From Prunus persica (lineage: Eukaryota; Streptophyta; Magnoliopsida; Rosales; Rosaceae), in assembly GCF_000346465.2 (NCBI RefSeq), contig NC_034016.1:12581805-12645804 (forward strand): 64,000 bases of DNA, read 5' to 3'. The position numbers were made by a program, and so were the translations under genes. The notes under the pieces were generated by a model. That model ran no database searches, was not told the origin of the DNA, and worked only from the letters and a program-made list of their open reading frames with translations. Positions within the stretch are counted from its first letter, which is position 1, and each line of letters begins with the position of its first letter. Below are positions 11,844-22,739 of this stretch, in pieces.

Positions 11844-12221
11844 ATGGGCCAGCCCATTTGTCACTGCGGCAATTAATGTTGTCTGACAACGTCGTGGACT
11901 GACAACAACCTTGGGAGAAGATTTTGGGGCTGCACCGATTATGGGGTAAAAAGAGGTTGTGCATTCTTTGAATGGTATGATCCACAGGTATGCGAAAGGT
12001 CCAAGATTGTGATATCTGGACTATTGAAACGACTGCGTAAGGAAGAAGAGGAAAACCGAAAATTGAAAAAAGAGGTTGGAGCTGCCTTGAAAGCACAAAG
12101 ATTTCTACAAGCAAGTGTTCTGGGTTCTTGGATTTTTTTGATTGTGTGGTTGGGAATGCTAGTACTGGAATGGAGAGACTCTGGATCTTCCAAGAATGTG
12201 AAATTAGCACTTACATTTTAA
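11844..12221 (+). pseudogene. GRF zinc-finger protein gene carried by MULE-1
   Basis: The frame reads MGQPICHCGN, then a TAA (11874-11876), then a GRF-type zinc finger (TTSWTDNNLGRRFWGCTDYG, then FFEWYDP), then a charged coiled coil (LLKRLRKEEEENRKLKKE) and a hydrophobic C-terminal segment (SWIFLIVWLGMLVL) that looks like a membrane anchor. GRF fingers bind single-stranded nucleic acid in proteins such as NEIL3, TOP3A and APE2. Small GRF plus coiled-coil plus membrane-segment proteins are common in plant genomes. The single stop sits between the first Cys pair and the rest of the finger. A minus-strand reading of the same bases is a shadow. Confidence 0.65.
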
Positions 12222-12659
12222 GGTCTATATCTTAGAAGAGTTAGGTGATGTTTTTTGTGGTCATTTATGGGACATTTTGGAAAATCAAAGTGCTTTGTGT
12301 ATAAAATGCCTGTTTCTTGTAATTTCCCATGTGAAGTTGTATGAAAGATGTTTATGTATAAACAATTGTGAGGCAATTTGGAAATGCATACTGTTTATGT
12401 ATGCACAATTGTTAGGGAATTTCCAATTGAACAATTGCTTGAAGGCAAATTCCATTATATTGTGAGTTCAAAATACATACATACTTTTCCAACATTTGCA
12501 GCTCAAATTTACAAAATGAACATGAGCACCTAATCTGGAATACAATAAAACAGCTACCAAAAGTAAACTTATCAGGCCACATCACAAAACTAGAAGTTGT
12601 ACTAGTTCAAAATAAATTGGAATTTGCATAAACTAAGAACTAAGAACTAAGAGCCTATG
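12222..12659. other. Spacer between the convergent MULE-1 genes
   Basis: AT-rich and without a recognisable protein. It presumably holds the 3' ends of the GRF gene (plus) and the transposase gene (minus). Confidence 0.45.
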
Positions 12660-15600
12660 TTCTCTGTCTCTTGGATGCTCTCAATCCTATTCCAGCAATT
12701 TCAGCTACATTTGGCTAGGAAGCACTTAGTGCAGTCTTCTTTGCAGCAGCAGCAGCCTTTGCCCTTGCATATACAAGCTTTCTCCTAACTCTTACAGCTG
12801 TTTTTGCTTTATCCTACAGATAAAATACACTTTCAGCTTCAAACAATAAAACAATGAAATTGCTTTTCCATTTTAAGGAAGAAACAACATAACATTTCAT
12901 CAATAGCATAGCAATAAAAATAGGCACTCACAGCAGCAACTGCAGGGCCTTGATTAGATATTTTTCTTGGTCTTCCTTTACCCCTTGAAAGGGGTTTTTC
13001 CTTTTGAGGTAGATTCTGATGATGAGTGGTTTTGTTATGGCCAGTTGAGCCACAAATACTACACCTCATTTGCATTCCTTGTCTTCCAAACCATTATTTC
13101 ACAGTCTTATCTATTCTCTCTTCAGCTCCTTTTATCGTCACCTTTCTAGGTCTTCCAGGTTGTCTAGTGTAGGCTGGTGACTTTATTGCTGTCTAGTTGG
13201 TCTTCTCCCATAGCTGTGATCCATTAATTGGCATAATGAGATTGTTATAGAGGGCCATGTAATTGTCCTTGATATAGTATGAATGCATATAATCCTCCAC
13301 AGCTTTACCTCCTTTGTAATGTATGGCAGCAATTCCATGAGCACAAAGAATGCCTGACAAGTCCCACTTTTTGCAAGAACAAGTGTGATTATCCAAATCC
13401 ACCACATATTGGTCACCTTTTCCTGCATCCACTTGATATTTAGGACCACCAGACCACTACACAGTACAATTACATGCTTCTATCTTTTTCTGTTGCACAT
13501 GGTCAAAAATGTTCTTGCATATTTTATTAGGCCAACTGCTCATCTTGTCCCTCCTCCACTGGATCCTTCTCATCAATAAGCACCTGATCATCTCTAGCGT
13601 TGGATAATTGGCATGTCCCTTGCTGTCTTGATACTATTGTTGAAGCTCTCATACAAGTTATTCTGCAGCATATCACACTTAATATGTGTTTTGAAATAAG
13701 ACTTACTCCATTGTGTTCGTGGCTTCTCAGCAAGCCACTCCCATGCATTGCTATCTAAGGTCTTCATTACTTCCATTTGATACTTAAAACAAGGCGCATT
13801 GGTAGCTCTAGCACATGTCCATAATTGATCCCTCAATACTTTACCTTTATACGTTTTGTTGAAGTTATCCCAAAGGTGCCTCACACAGAATCTTGTCTCA
13901 GCATTAGGCACAATGTCTTCAAATGCACAAGGCAGTCCTTTTTGCTTGTCAGATATAAAGGCCCATCCATGAGAATTAACAATGTCCACATCCTTGGCCA
14001 ACAGATCAATGAACCATGTCCATGACTCCCTTATTTCCATCTCAACCACAGCATATGCTAGCACCCAAGTCTCGTTATTGGGATCGATCCCAACTGCTGT
14101 AAGCAACTGTCCACCATAAACCCCTTTTAAATGGCATGCATCTAACCCAATAAAAGGCCTACAGTTCATCTTAAACCCTCTCTTTAATGGTTCTAGACAA
14201 ATGTACAAACGCTTGAAAACAGTTTCACCATCAACAAACTCACACTACATCTTTGTTGTGGAGTCAGGGTTTTTGTCTTCCAGCTCATGACAATAATCCC
14301 AGCGCATGGCATATTGCTCAGCAACTGATCCTTCAATCATTCGAAGCGTGTCTGCCTTTGCCCTGTAAGCTTTCATCCTAGATATACCTACTTTAAACTC
14401 AGAAGATGCTGCATTCACTATAGAATGTGGAGGCATGGTGGGATTTGACTGAATCCTAGGCAGGAACTTCTCTGTCAACCATTTACTTGAGGCTTGTGTG
14501 TTTTCAAATACTCTGACACAATTGTGATTGGGATTATAATATTTCACCACCAAGCTTCGATCTGTAGGGTTTTCCCTAGCCAAATAAATCTGCCATGGAC
14601 ACTGCTTTACAAACTGCCTTCAACTTATACTTTTCATTCCTGGTGAAAGCGACCTCTTTCCCACTCAACAAGCAATATTCACGAACAGCTTCTCTGAAAA
14701 CCTTGCAGTCACTGAATATCATTCCAGTATCAAAAACAGGGTTTTGTTTGTCTGTTTCATGGTTGTAGTGTTTGAATTTTTTCCCCCTTGCAACTGTTTC
14801 ATCATCTTCATCTAAATGAACACTTCTTAACTCATCCTCCACTGCTTGACCCCCCCTCTTCCAATCTGGTGTCTTCAAGATCTGTGCGGTGAAAATTTGT
14901 AGTCCGAGAAGTCTACTCCCTATTTTGACCAGTCTGTGAAGGTTAGTCTTCATTTTGACCAGTCTGTGAAGGGTGGTCCCCACTTGGACCAGCTTGTGAA
15001 GGGTGGTCCCCACTTGGACCAGCATGTAAAGGTTGGTCCCCACTTGGACCTTCACCCTCATTAACAACACCACCTTCATTAACAGCACCACATTCACCCT
15101 CATTTATCTTTTCATCTTCAAGAGGCTGAAAAGTATCTTCAACTGGGGCATGGTCTGCAATCCAATGTTGCAAAAATATGGTTTTCTCAGCTATCTCTTT
15201 AATGTTTCCCCCTCCCCCCAATACTCACTGTCAACAAAAGTAGATGCATCTGATAAGGATGCATCACTATCTTCCCTTCTGTTGCACTTGCCATTGCCAC
15301 ACCTTTACCCTTTGAAGACTTTATAGCCCTTGTAGCCCTTGCCCTCTTTGGTGCCTCAGGTTCAGCCACTTTTTTACCCTTTGAAGACCTAGTAGCCCTT
15401 ACACTCTTTTGTGGCTCAGGTTCAGCCACTTCCTTATCCTTTGAAGACCTTGCAGCCTTTGCCTTCTTTGCTGCATCAGCCACTGTTTTACCCTTTGCAT
15501 TTTTTGGTGCCTCATGTTCTGAAAAATCCCCAACATCCTCCACTGGTTCTTGCTCCACTATCTTCACTGTTTTACCCTTTGCATTCGTTGGTTGCTCAAC

Positions 15601-16040
15601 ATTGCTCCTTGTCTTATAAGGAACAAGAGGAATAGAATCAGCACATCCTATATCCTCAATCACGACTTACCTCTGTTTTTGTACCCCAGAACCTTCCACC
15701 CTTTGCAGCTCGATCTCTTTGTGTTTGTTTAAAAAGGTATAAGGGTCATCAGCCAACTGTGTCAAAAATATATTTATCTCCCTTACTCCTGGCACACATT
15801 CACACATTTTCAGAACATCTTCATCAGACATAAGCTTCTCTACAGAAGCAGAGTTGGGAAGCTCATAGTGATATAACACTATACCATCATAGCCTAACTC
15901 CTTAACCATCATACCAATTTCAAACATAGACATTTGGTCCTTATCACAAAAATCAATGAAATCCAGAGTCCCATTTACATACAGGTTGTCACATAAAGAA
16001 CCCCCATGGTTCATTCGAATAGTAAACTTATCATCTTCAC
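12660..16040 (-). pseudogene. mudrA-like: MuDR-type transposase of MULE-1, decayed
   Basis: Pieces in order on the minus strand: a PB1-like N-terminal domain (FTIRMNHGG..., about 15667-16040); a Lys/Ala/Glu-rich linker (15199-15663); a Mutator DNA-binding domain (NPVFDTGMIFSDCKVFREAV, 14576-14800); and the DDE core (13594-14583). The core has FIGLDACHLKG (first Asp), WAFISDK (second Asp), RFCVRHLW and NNLYESFN (Glu). Then come a SWIM finger CSCKKWDLSGILCAHG (13193-13450), two GRPRK AT-hook-like motifs, a CSICGSTGHNKTTH zinc knuckle (13030-13075), and an Ala/Lys-rich tail (12660-12810). Stops and frame changes separate several pieces (for example near 13594, 13450, 13190 and 13095), so no full protein is made. 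Confidence 0.85.
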
Positions 16041-16848
16041 CTACAAAGCCACATAACAGTCAAACCTATCAATACAAAATTGTTCAATATTTAACTGGTG
16101 ACTAAACAAGGACATAAATAAATGCAGAGGTTTTGGACCACTAAGTACTGTCTTGAATCGAAAGCAGTTTGGTTTGAAAGAAAAAAAGTGCTTTTTTTTT
16201 TATGCCTTTCCAACAACACAACGACATAAATGGACCATGGACCACAAATATCACTATCACGCACACTTCAAAGCAACTGAAAGGTTCAGACAAAATCAAA
16301 CCGCACGCATCTTAACCCTTTACGAGGAAACCAAAAAGCAAGAAAAGTTAAAACTGCCTTCAACTTACAGTAATGAGGAGCACGACAACCACGAGGACGA
16401 ATACCCCACAGCATCTCGAATTACAGCAACCCAGCCTTCTTTGCGCCTTCGATCGATGCAAAATGGCGATTAGGTTTCAATTTGTGCAATCGGTTTCGAT
16501 TTGGGGGGGAAATCGATTTCGGTGATGGAGGTTATGGACGACGAGCTTCTGGAACATGGATTCGGGGGTTTTTTTATTTATTTATTTTTTTAATTACATA
16601 ATGCCACGTGTTGGTTTGGGCGCGAAACCTAGGGATGTGAGATGCCGAAAATGCCCTTAATAGATTTCCTGAATTACAAAAGGCTAGACGCCACGTAGGC
16701 ATATAACAGATTTCCTGACTGACTCGCTAACGGAGGGGGCAATATGTAGGTTTTCCGTGACGTTGAGTATATACCCATAAATGTCCTCAAAATCGGGTAT
16801 GAACTCGTAAATGACCCTATAGATTTGGGGGTTTACTGTAGTTTACCC

Positions 16849-16944
16849 AAAAAAATAATAACAAAACATATGTATTTTTCTCTTCTTTTATTTTTAATTT
16901 TTTTTTAACTTTGAAGAGAAAAGGTACACTATACATAAAAATAA
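16849..16944. other. Host spacer between the two MULE insertions
   Basis: These 96 bp match copy C at about 51710-51764, so they are original host sequence caught between two independent MULE insertions. The right half contains the left 9-bp target repeat of MULE-2 (16936-16944). Confidence 0.85.
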
Positions 16945-17049
16945 GGGAAATAGCCCTAAATGCCACCATTTTTATAATTGTAATTAAAAATACCACCCCT
17001 TCCCAATTTTTGTACAACTATCACCTATAAATATAAAATTATTGTCCAC

Positions 17050-17796
17050 TTATTGCAATTTTTTCACAAGTCCAGAAATTTTGTTCTCTCTTAGCTCACA
17101 CAGCTCTCTCTCTCTCTGGCACAGCTCTCTTTCTCTTTGGTATCTGTCTATCACAGCTCTCTGCGTCTCTCTTGGCTCTCTATCTCTTGGCTCTCTCTCT
17201 CTCTCTAGCACAACTCTCTGTCTCTCTCTTTGCTCTCTTTCTCATAGCGCAGCTCTTTCTCTCTCTAGCTTCGTTATGTCTGTTTCTCCCCTATTCGATC
17301 TCTTGCTCTTTGTTTGGAATCGCGAACTCCTCCCTTTAGCTATGTCTTCTGAATAGCTGCTTGCAACCTTGAAGCTCTAGTGGATTGTCGACCTCGAAAA
17401 GGTAGTGTTGATGGTTATTTTGTTAATATCAGTGGGATTATGTGAAATGGGTTATAGTTTGATTGTTGGGTTTGTGTTAAATTTGTTTTGGCTTTAATTT
17501 CTTTGGGTTAGGTTTTGTTGAATATTCATGCTCATTCATCTGGGTTTGTACCAATTGCATTTAGATTGGTCTGGATATGTGAATCTTGAAACTTGGGATT
17601 TTTCATTTGATGTAGTAGATCTGTATAGTGTGATTCTGATGTGTTACTGGTGTAGTGTTGTTGTGTTCCTCTTATTTTACTGTCGTATTGCTGTTATATT
17701 GACATTATATTGTGTCTATATTGCAGTTATATTGTGGTTATATTGCTATTGTATTGTATGGTTATTGTGGTTATATTGGGTTAATGAAATGTTGTT
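17050..17796. promoter_or_regulatory. Left subterminal region and leader of the MULE-2 transposase gene
   Basis: 17085-17280 is a CT-rich run of CTCTCT and CACAGCTCTC units, mirrored near the right end (34350-34540). It is followed by a T/G-rich leader. From 17640 to 17790 there is a run of degenerate TATATTG units (tattgctgttatattgac and similar). This is probably promoter, 5' UTR and perhaps an intron of the transposase gene that follows. I do not see a single clear transcription start. Confidence 0.45.
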
Positions 17797-20276
17797 TTGT
17801 CATGGTCAGAAATGGAGACAATTATTATTCTCGTGTGCTACAATGAAAAATGGGTCACCTCGAAGAAGATGTCCAAATACGAAGGGGGTGACTCAAAAGG
17901 CTTAATAGTTCCACGGACTATCAAATTTGCTGAACAGTTGGACCGTGTGCATCAGATTGGTAATACAAATAGCAGGGAAGACAAGGTTTGCTTAAAATTC
18001 TCAGTTTTAGTGGCCTCGAATGAGTGGAAGCACATAAAGATTGAGGACGATGATGATGTCAATTTTTTTATGAAGTACAATTCCAAGGTAGCACCTTCAA
18101 AACTAGCTCCCTTACTCGTGAGTATAGAAGATAAAGGACTGACAAATGATGTAGTTCATAGTACTCATATCACGACAGATAGTAGTCGGATGGGTCATTC
18201 TTCAGTTGCCATTGTTGAAAGCAATGAAGTAACTTGGAATAATAAAAATGTCACTGATGTGGGAGGTGAATTAGGGACAGATTTTATGGATATGATTGAT
18301 TTTAGCGAGGTGGAGGAGATGCATGGTGGTGATAATGGTACTGAAAGAAATGAAGTGTCAGTGTACTCTGCCCCTCCTAATTTGGGCTGCTTGAACACAG
18401 CTACCCAGTTGCCAATAATGCGTTTAGGAGGAGAATCTGAACCCACTCGTCAACATTATTGGAGTCAAATGGGTGAACAAAACCGGTACAATGAAGCCGG
18501 TGTAAATGATGACGGAGCATATTTGGACAGCGGGTTTTCACGAAGTGATTGGAATCCGAAAATTACAGTTGGGAAATTTTCTCTAGTAAGAAAGCATTGT
18601 TGACGGAGTTACGGTTCACGGCATTAAGAGGCCACTTTGAATTTAAGGTGCAATTCTCTTGCACTAAGAGGTTGCTTGTGGTTTGTTGTCAACTTCCATG
18701 CCCATGGCGGGTCCGAGCATCTAGAATTGGAGAATACATCTTCATGATTGTGAGGTGTACAACTGTTCATGAATGTGATTTGAGGTTCGTATGTGACAAG
18801 CATCGTCAAGCAACCGTAGCACTTGTAGCCACTTCACTTAAAAGGAAGTTGAAGGATTCTCAGACAATATACACACCAAGTGACATTATGAGAGATGTGA
18901 AACACAGTTTTGGTTGCACCATCCATTATTCGAAAGCTTGGAAAGCAAGGGAGTTAGCTCTATTGTCCATTAGAGGATCAGCGGAGGAGGCATATTATAT
19001 CCTTCCAGCTTATTGCTATGAATTGGAGCGTATGAATCCCGGCACAAAAACACACATCCAAACTGATGAGAACAATCACTTTGTGTATTTATTTATGGCG
19101 GTTGGCGCATGTATTAGAGGGTTCCGTTCTTCCATACGCCCAGTGATAGCCGTGGATGCCACTCATTTAAAATCCAAGTACAAGGGTGTTATGTTTGTAG
19201 CAAATGCATTCGATGGTAATCGAAATATATATCCTCTTGCTTTTGGGATTGGGGATTTGGAGACGGATGCATCATGGCATTGGTTTTTCACTAAACTTCA
19301 TGAAGCCATTGGTGAGTGTCTCAATCTTGTTATTATTTCTGATCGCAATGTTAGCATAGAGAATGTGTGGAACAAAATTTTTCCAACTGCAGAACATGGC
19401 ATATGCTTTTATCATATGAAGGGGAACATGAAACGCACTTGCAAGTTGAAAAAGCGTGATCACATACTTATGCACTTTGAGCAGGCTGCGAAATCTTATT
19501 CCATTGCTGAATTTGATTGTCATTTTCGCAACATCAAGCGAAAGGAACATGTTGCTCAATATCTTGAAGAGGCAGGGTTACATAAGTGGTCTAGAGCTCA
19601 CATGGATGGACGCCGCTACAATGTAATGACAACAAATATTGCGGAGTCAATCAACTCAGTTCTTAGGTTTGCAAGGATGCTGCCAGTGGTTCATTTGATA
19701 GGGGAAATTATTAATCTCCTTGTGAAATGGTTCACCGAACGTCGTGAGTTGGCTTTGAATTGCACAACAACATTGTGCCCCAATTTCGGAGAGAAGAAGT
19801 TGAGGAACAGGTTGGAGGATGCTGCAAGGATGAATGTGGTTAAATTAAATAATGCACAGTTTAATGTTTTGGACGGTGATAAGGACGGCCTCGTAAATTT
19901 GACGAACAACAGTTGTAGTTGTAGAAAGTTTCAGCTTGAGCAGCTACCTTGCAAGCATGTAGTTGCAGTTTGCCGCTTCTTGAAAGTAAATGTATACTCA
20001 AAGGCTTCTCGGTATTACACTCGGAAAACCTGGATGGATGCTTATTCGGATACCATCTACCCGGTACAACCTCACGGAATGTGGGATATTCCTGAAGATG
20101 TTCGAAGTCGAGTTGTGCTGCCTCCCATGGCAAGGGTCATGCTAGGCAGACGAAAGAAGATAAGAATTCCCTCGCAAGGAGAGGGCACCATTAGAAGAAA
20201 GTGCTCAAGGTGCGGTTCCGCAGGCCGCAATAAAAGCACCTGTAAAAACAATATTCCATTGCGCAATGTATCTTAG
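17797..20276 (+). pseudogene. mudrA-like: MuDR-type transposase of MULE-2, one frameshift
   Basis: Frame 1 (17797-18603) encodes the N-terminal PB1-like part and an acidic linker. Frame 2 (coding through to 20276) encodes the DNA-binding domain and catalytic core. The frames must join near 18570-18585, so a small indel separates them. Core motifs are VIAVDATHLKSKYKG (Asp 1), LVIISDRN (Asp 2), GICFYHMKGNMK (C-H pair) and NIAESINSVLRFAR (Glu). They are followed by a SWIM finger CSCRKFQLEQLPCKHVVAV. The C-terminal knuckle reads CSRCGSAGRNKSTC, with Arg where His is expected. Apart from the frameshift the core is complete. It could be a recent null, an assembly error or a spliced product I cannot see. 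Confidence 0.88.
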
Positions 20277-20379
20277 ACAATATGATTTGTGTTGCTTTGG
20301 TAGGTCATGTAAACTCTACTTTTATTCGTGGTGGGTTTCGTGTTATGTTCAATGGGAATTCTTTTAAATTTGCATAATT

Positions 20380-20480
20380 TCGGTTGCATTGCTACAGCAT
20401 GTTGTATTGCTGACAGATTGCTATTATATTGTACGTTTATTGCACTGGTATTGCTTCCAGATTGCTATTATAATTTGAGT
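20380..20480. repeat. Degenerate 'tattgc' motif patch
   Basis: Repeated 'ttgctattatattg'-like units follow the transposase gene. Similar patches lie at 17640-17790, 21655-21760 and 25070-25280. Confidence 0.4.
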
Positions 20481-20557
20481 GCGAAATTAAAGGGACTGGA
20501 ATGTAATTCCAAATGGATCCAAAACATTAAAGTTCTTAAAATTCCTTTATTACACAG

Positions 20558-21438
20558 TTACTGTGATACTCCGACTATACCTTCTTTTCTGATTACAAAT
20601 TCGGCCGATGCATAGGCCAGATGTGGGGCAAATACAAGGTGAAATGTCCTGTGTGTTTGACTACATATACTTGTTGAAGGAGCATTACGAATGTCAACCT
20701 CAATAGATTGCTCATGTCTTGCCAAGAACACTCTTGAATTTATGCAATGTGCCCAAGCCAGTCCCAAAGCTGGACTCACCCGTCTGCCTGATGTGTGCAG
20801 GGACTCCAAGTTTCCCAACCTCACCCCATTCACTCCATCATGTGGCCCAATAAAATCCATCACTTGGTTGGTGACAACCACGCCAACCCAAACTTATTTG
20901 CTAAACCCTTCAATGTCCCAGATATGTTGAAGAACATTTCAGACCACCGTTTCAAATCTGCTGGTGTTGTCTGATACTGTGATCGGAACAATGCAGCAAT
21001 GGAATCAATGACAATGAGTTTCACAGGTAGGCGGGTGTGATCAATGGCAATAAATGCTTCTATGTCTCCAAGGACATGGATGAGTTGTTGAGCATCATGA
21101 ACACCATGAACATATATGTCTTCCAATGGCTCCAACCTTATTAAGTTGGGGTATGATGCATGATAAAGGTTGCCTAGTTGTTGCAATCGACGAAATGGGA
21201 AGCTGAATTCTGTGAATATGTAGACGGAGGAGCCCCTTAGTCCGCCATGTAAGGGTGGGAGCTGAGCTCGTACCGTAAGTTGGAGACAAAGCTGCGTCTT
21301 CCCGGAACCACTCTCCCCTACTAATTCTGTTATGGAGTTGCAGGGTATCCCACCCCCCAAGGAGTGATCTAGTATTGGGCATCCAATGGATAATTTAGGG
21401 GTTGAAAGAGGAAGGAGCATGAGGTTTTGGGGTGTCAT
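20558..21438 (-). pseudogene. XRCC3-like: Intronless XRCC3-like RAD51 paralog copy
   Basis: XRCC3 is a RAD51 paralog that works with RAD51C in homologous recombination and Holliday-junction processing in the nucleus. The N-terminal part (20860-21438) has LSIGCPILDHSLGGGIP, Walker A GESGSGKTQLCLQL and Walker B VKLIVIDSIAALFRSQ. The C-terminal part, in another frame (20558-20881), has VVTNQVMDFIG, SGRRVSPALGLAWAHCINSR and a final EGIVGVSQ before the stop. The order and length (about 290 residues) match plant XRCC3 from end to end. One single-base-size shift near 20878 breaks the frame. No introns interrupt it, although plant XRCC3 genes have several, so this looks like a retrocopy taken up by MULE-2. 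It lies convergent to the transposase gene. Confidence 0.88.
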
Positions 21439-21439
21439 G

Positions 21440-21938
21440 TTTGTGTAATTTAGGGGCCGATGTGATGGTGCTACAAGGCATGCATTATATATATATAGAG
21501 TTCATTTTGAAGGTCTGTACTGTAGGCCATACGTCTTTTAAGGGATGTATAATTCATCCTTTTTTCAAGTTGTAATTACTTTTTTGTTTATTTATTACTA
21601 TTTTTTTGGACCAATTAATTTAAAAAACATTCTGATGCAGTACGTACTGTAATAGGATCATATTGTAACTCTATCATCACTCTATTGTACTCTTATTGAC
21701 ATAATATTGCCATTATACGCATGTTTATTGTATAGTTATTGCTGCTATATCGCCACTAAACTGGACACCGATAAACTGTATACACACAAATACAAAAAGA
21801 GGCTTCATCATTCCATAAAATCCTAATTCCAAACTTACATAATACAACAACAGGCCACCCCATCATTACATAATACAAAAATAGGCCGCCTCATAGTTTC
21901 ATTTCCCTGGTGTTGACAAATTCGAAGTTGCATAGTCT
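21440..21938. other. Spacer between XRCC3 copy and unrecognised gene
   Basis: AT-rich; it holds a patch of TATTG/ATATTGCC units (21655-21760). No protein recognised. Confidence 0.4.
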
Positions 21939-22409
21939 TCAAGTGCGGTGACCGCGACCCATGAAATTCATGACCCCGGCCACAGTGATGTTGGCCCAGG
22001 ATCCTGCCGGATCCACTATTTTTGCAAACTTACGAAAATTTTCAAATCCGCTTTCCACTTCTTCTTTCTTCAACTTGGCCATTGCTTCTGATTCCTTGAA
22101 TACCATAATTGCAGTGGCAGGGGCAATTTCAATTTTTGCTTTCATTGCCTTTATATGTAGGAGATGCATGCGAACATGATAACGAGAGCGAATTGTGCGG
22201 TTTTTTATGACACCCCATCTACCTTGGCCCTCCACAATTTTTGAAACTATGTCTGCATGAAGATTTTTCCAAAACATCGTATTGCCTCGACATTGCTGCA
22301 TGCCATGGACCAAATCTGCAGGGAGTGAATTAGGTGATTTGGCTTGTGTTTCAGTCTCCCCTCCTTCAGTAATTGAAAGCATTGGGTTTGGTGTGAGGTT
22401 ATGGTCCAT
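21939..22409 (-). CDS. Unrecognised MULE-2 protein, 156 aa
   Basis: I do not recognise the family. The protein begins MDHNLTPNPMLSITEGGE, has a basic central part (NRTIRSRYHVRMHLLHIK) and a Lys/Glu-rich helix (MAKLKKEEVESGFENF). It ends with PAGSWANITVAGVMNFMG. This last part matches the end of the plus-strand ORF at 24337-24936 in spacing and residues (GFE-F, A, P, W, I-VAGV, M). The ATG follows a Pro-poor 5' region with clustered GGCGGGA motifs (22601-22680), a possible promoter. It has no similarity to known transposase accessory proteins that I can state. It could be a captured fragment. Confidence 0.5.
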   Translation of the reverse strand: MDHNLTPNPMLSITEGGETETQAKSPNSLPADLVHGMQQCRGNTMFWKNLHADIVSKIVEGQGRWGVIKNRTIRSRYHVRMHLLHIKAMKAKIEIAPATAIMVFKESEAMAKLKKEEVESGFENFRKFAKIVDPAGSWANITVAGVMNFMGRGHRT

Positions 22410-22600
22410 GGTCTTCGATATTTATTGTAGCCTGGTGTACAACTTAATTGGAAAAAAGGGGGACTAAATGCGATGTGAGTGAAATCAGTGGGGAAGGTAA
22501 TGGCTGCAAGCAGGAGTTAATGTGATGGAAGTTTTCATTTCAAACAGCTGGGTTGATTAATATAGGCAGGTTTTAATGACCTGGAGTAACTCAGAGAGTT

Positions 22601-22680
22601 ATTGGCGGGAGGATTAGGGGGAGTAATTGGCGGGAGGGATTGGCGGGAGTCTTAGGCGGGATAGTATTGGGCGGGAGTTA
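22601..22680. promoter_or_regulatory. Cluster of GGCGGGA (E2F-like) motifs
   Basis: Within 80 bp there are five GGCGGGA words: ttattGGCGGGAGG, taattGGCGGGAGG, gattGGCGGGAGT, cttaGGCGGGAT and attgGGCGGGAGT. Four begin with TTGGCGGGA or a close variant, near the plant E2F consensus TTTSSCGC / WTTSSCSS. They sit upstream of the minus-strand ORF at 21939-22409. Confidence 0.5.
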
Positions 22681-22739
22681 TTAGCCAGTTCACTGTATGC
22701 CTTTTTGTAATATAGTTGTATGTTGGACGTTCCGAACTT

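Larger units (their letters stand above)
11459..16848. mobile_element. MULE-1, 5.4 kb Mutator-like element
   Basis: Terminal inverted repeats of about 145-165 bp start GGGTAAACTACAGTAAA at the left and end TTTACTGTAGTTTACCC at the right. They match through the block that includes ACGCCACGTAGG. The flanks are the direct repeat AAATAATAA (at least 9 bp, inside an A-rich run). Copy C has the unoccupied site (51697-51709). Inside are a GRF zinc-finger gene relic on the plus strand and a MuDR transposase relic on the minus strand, convergent. Both have internal stops, so the element is probably dead unless helped in trans. Confidence 0.92.

Noticed and set aside
11752..12210. 152-codon minus-strand frame
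   Set aside because: Opposite-strand shadow of the GRF zinc-finger gene. The plus strand shows the domain.
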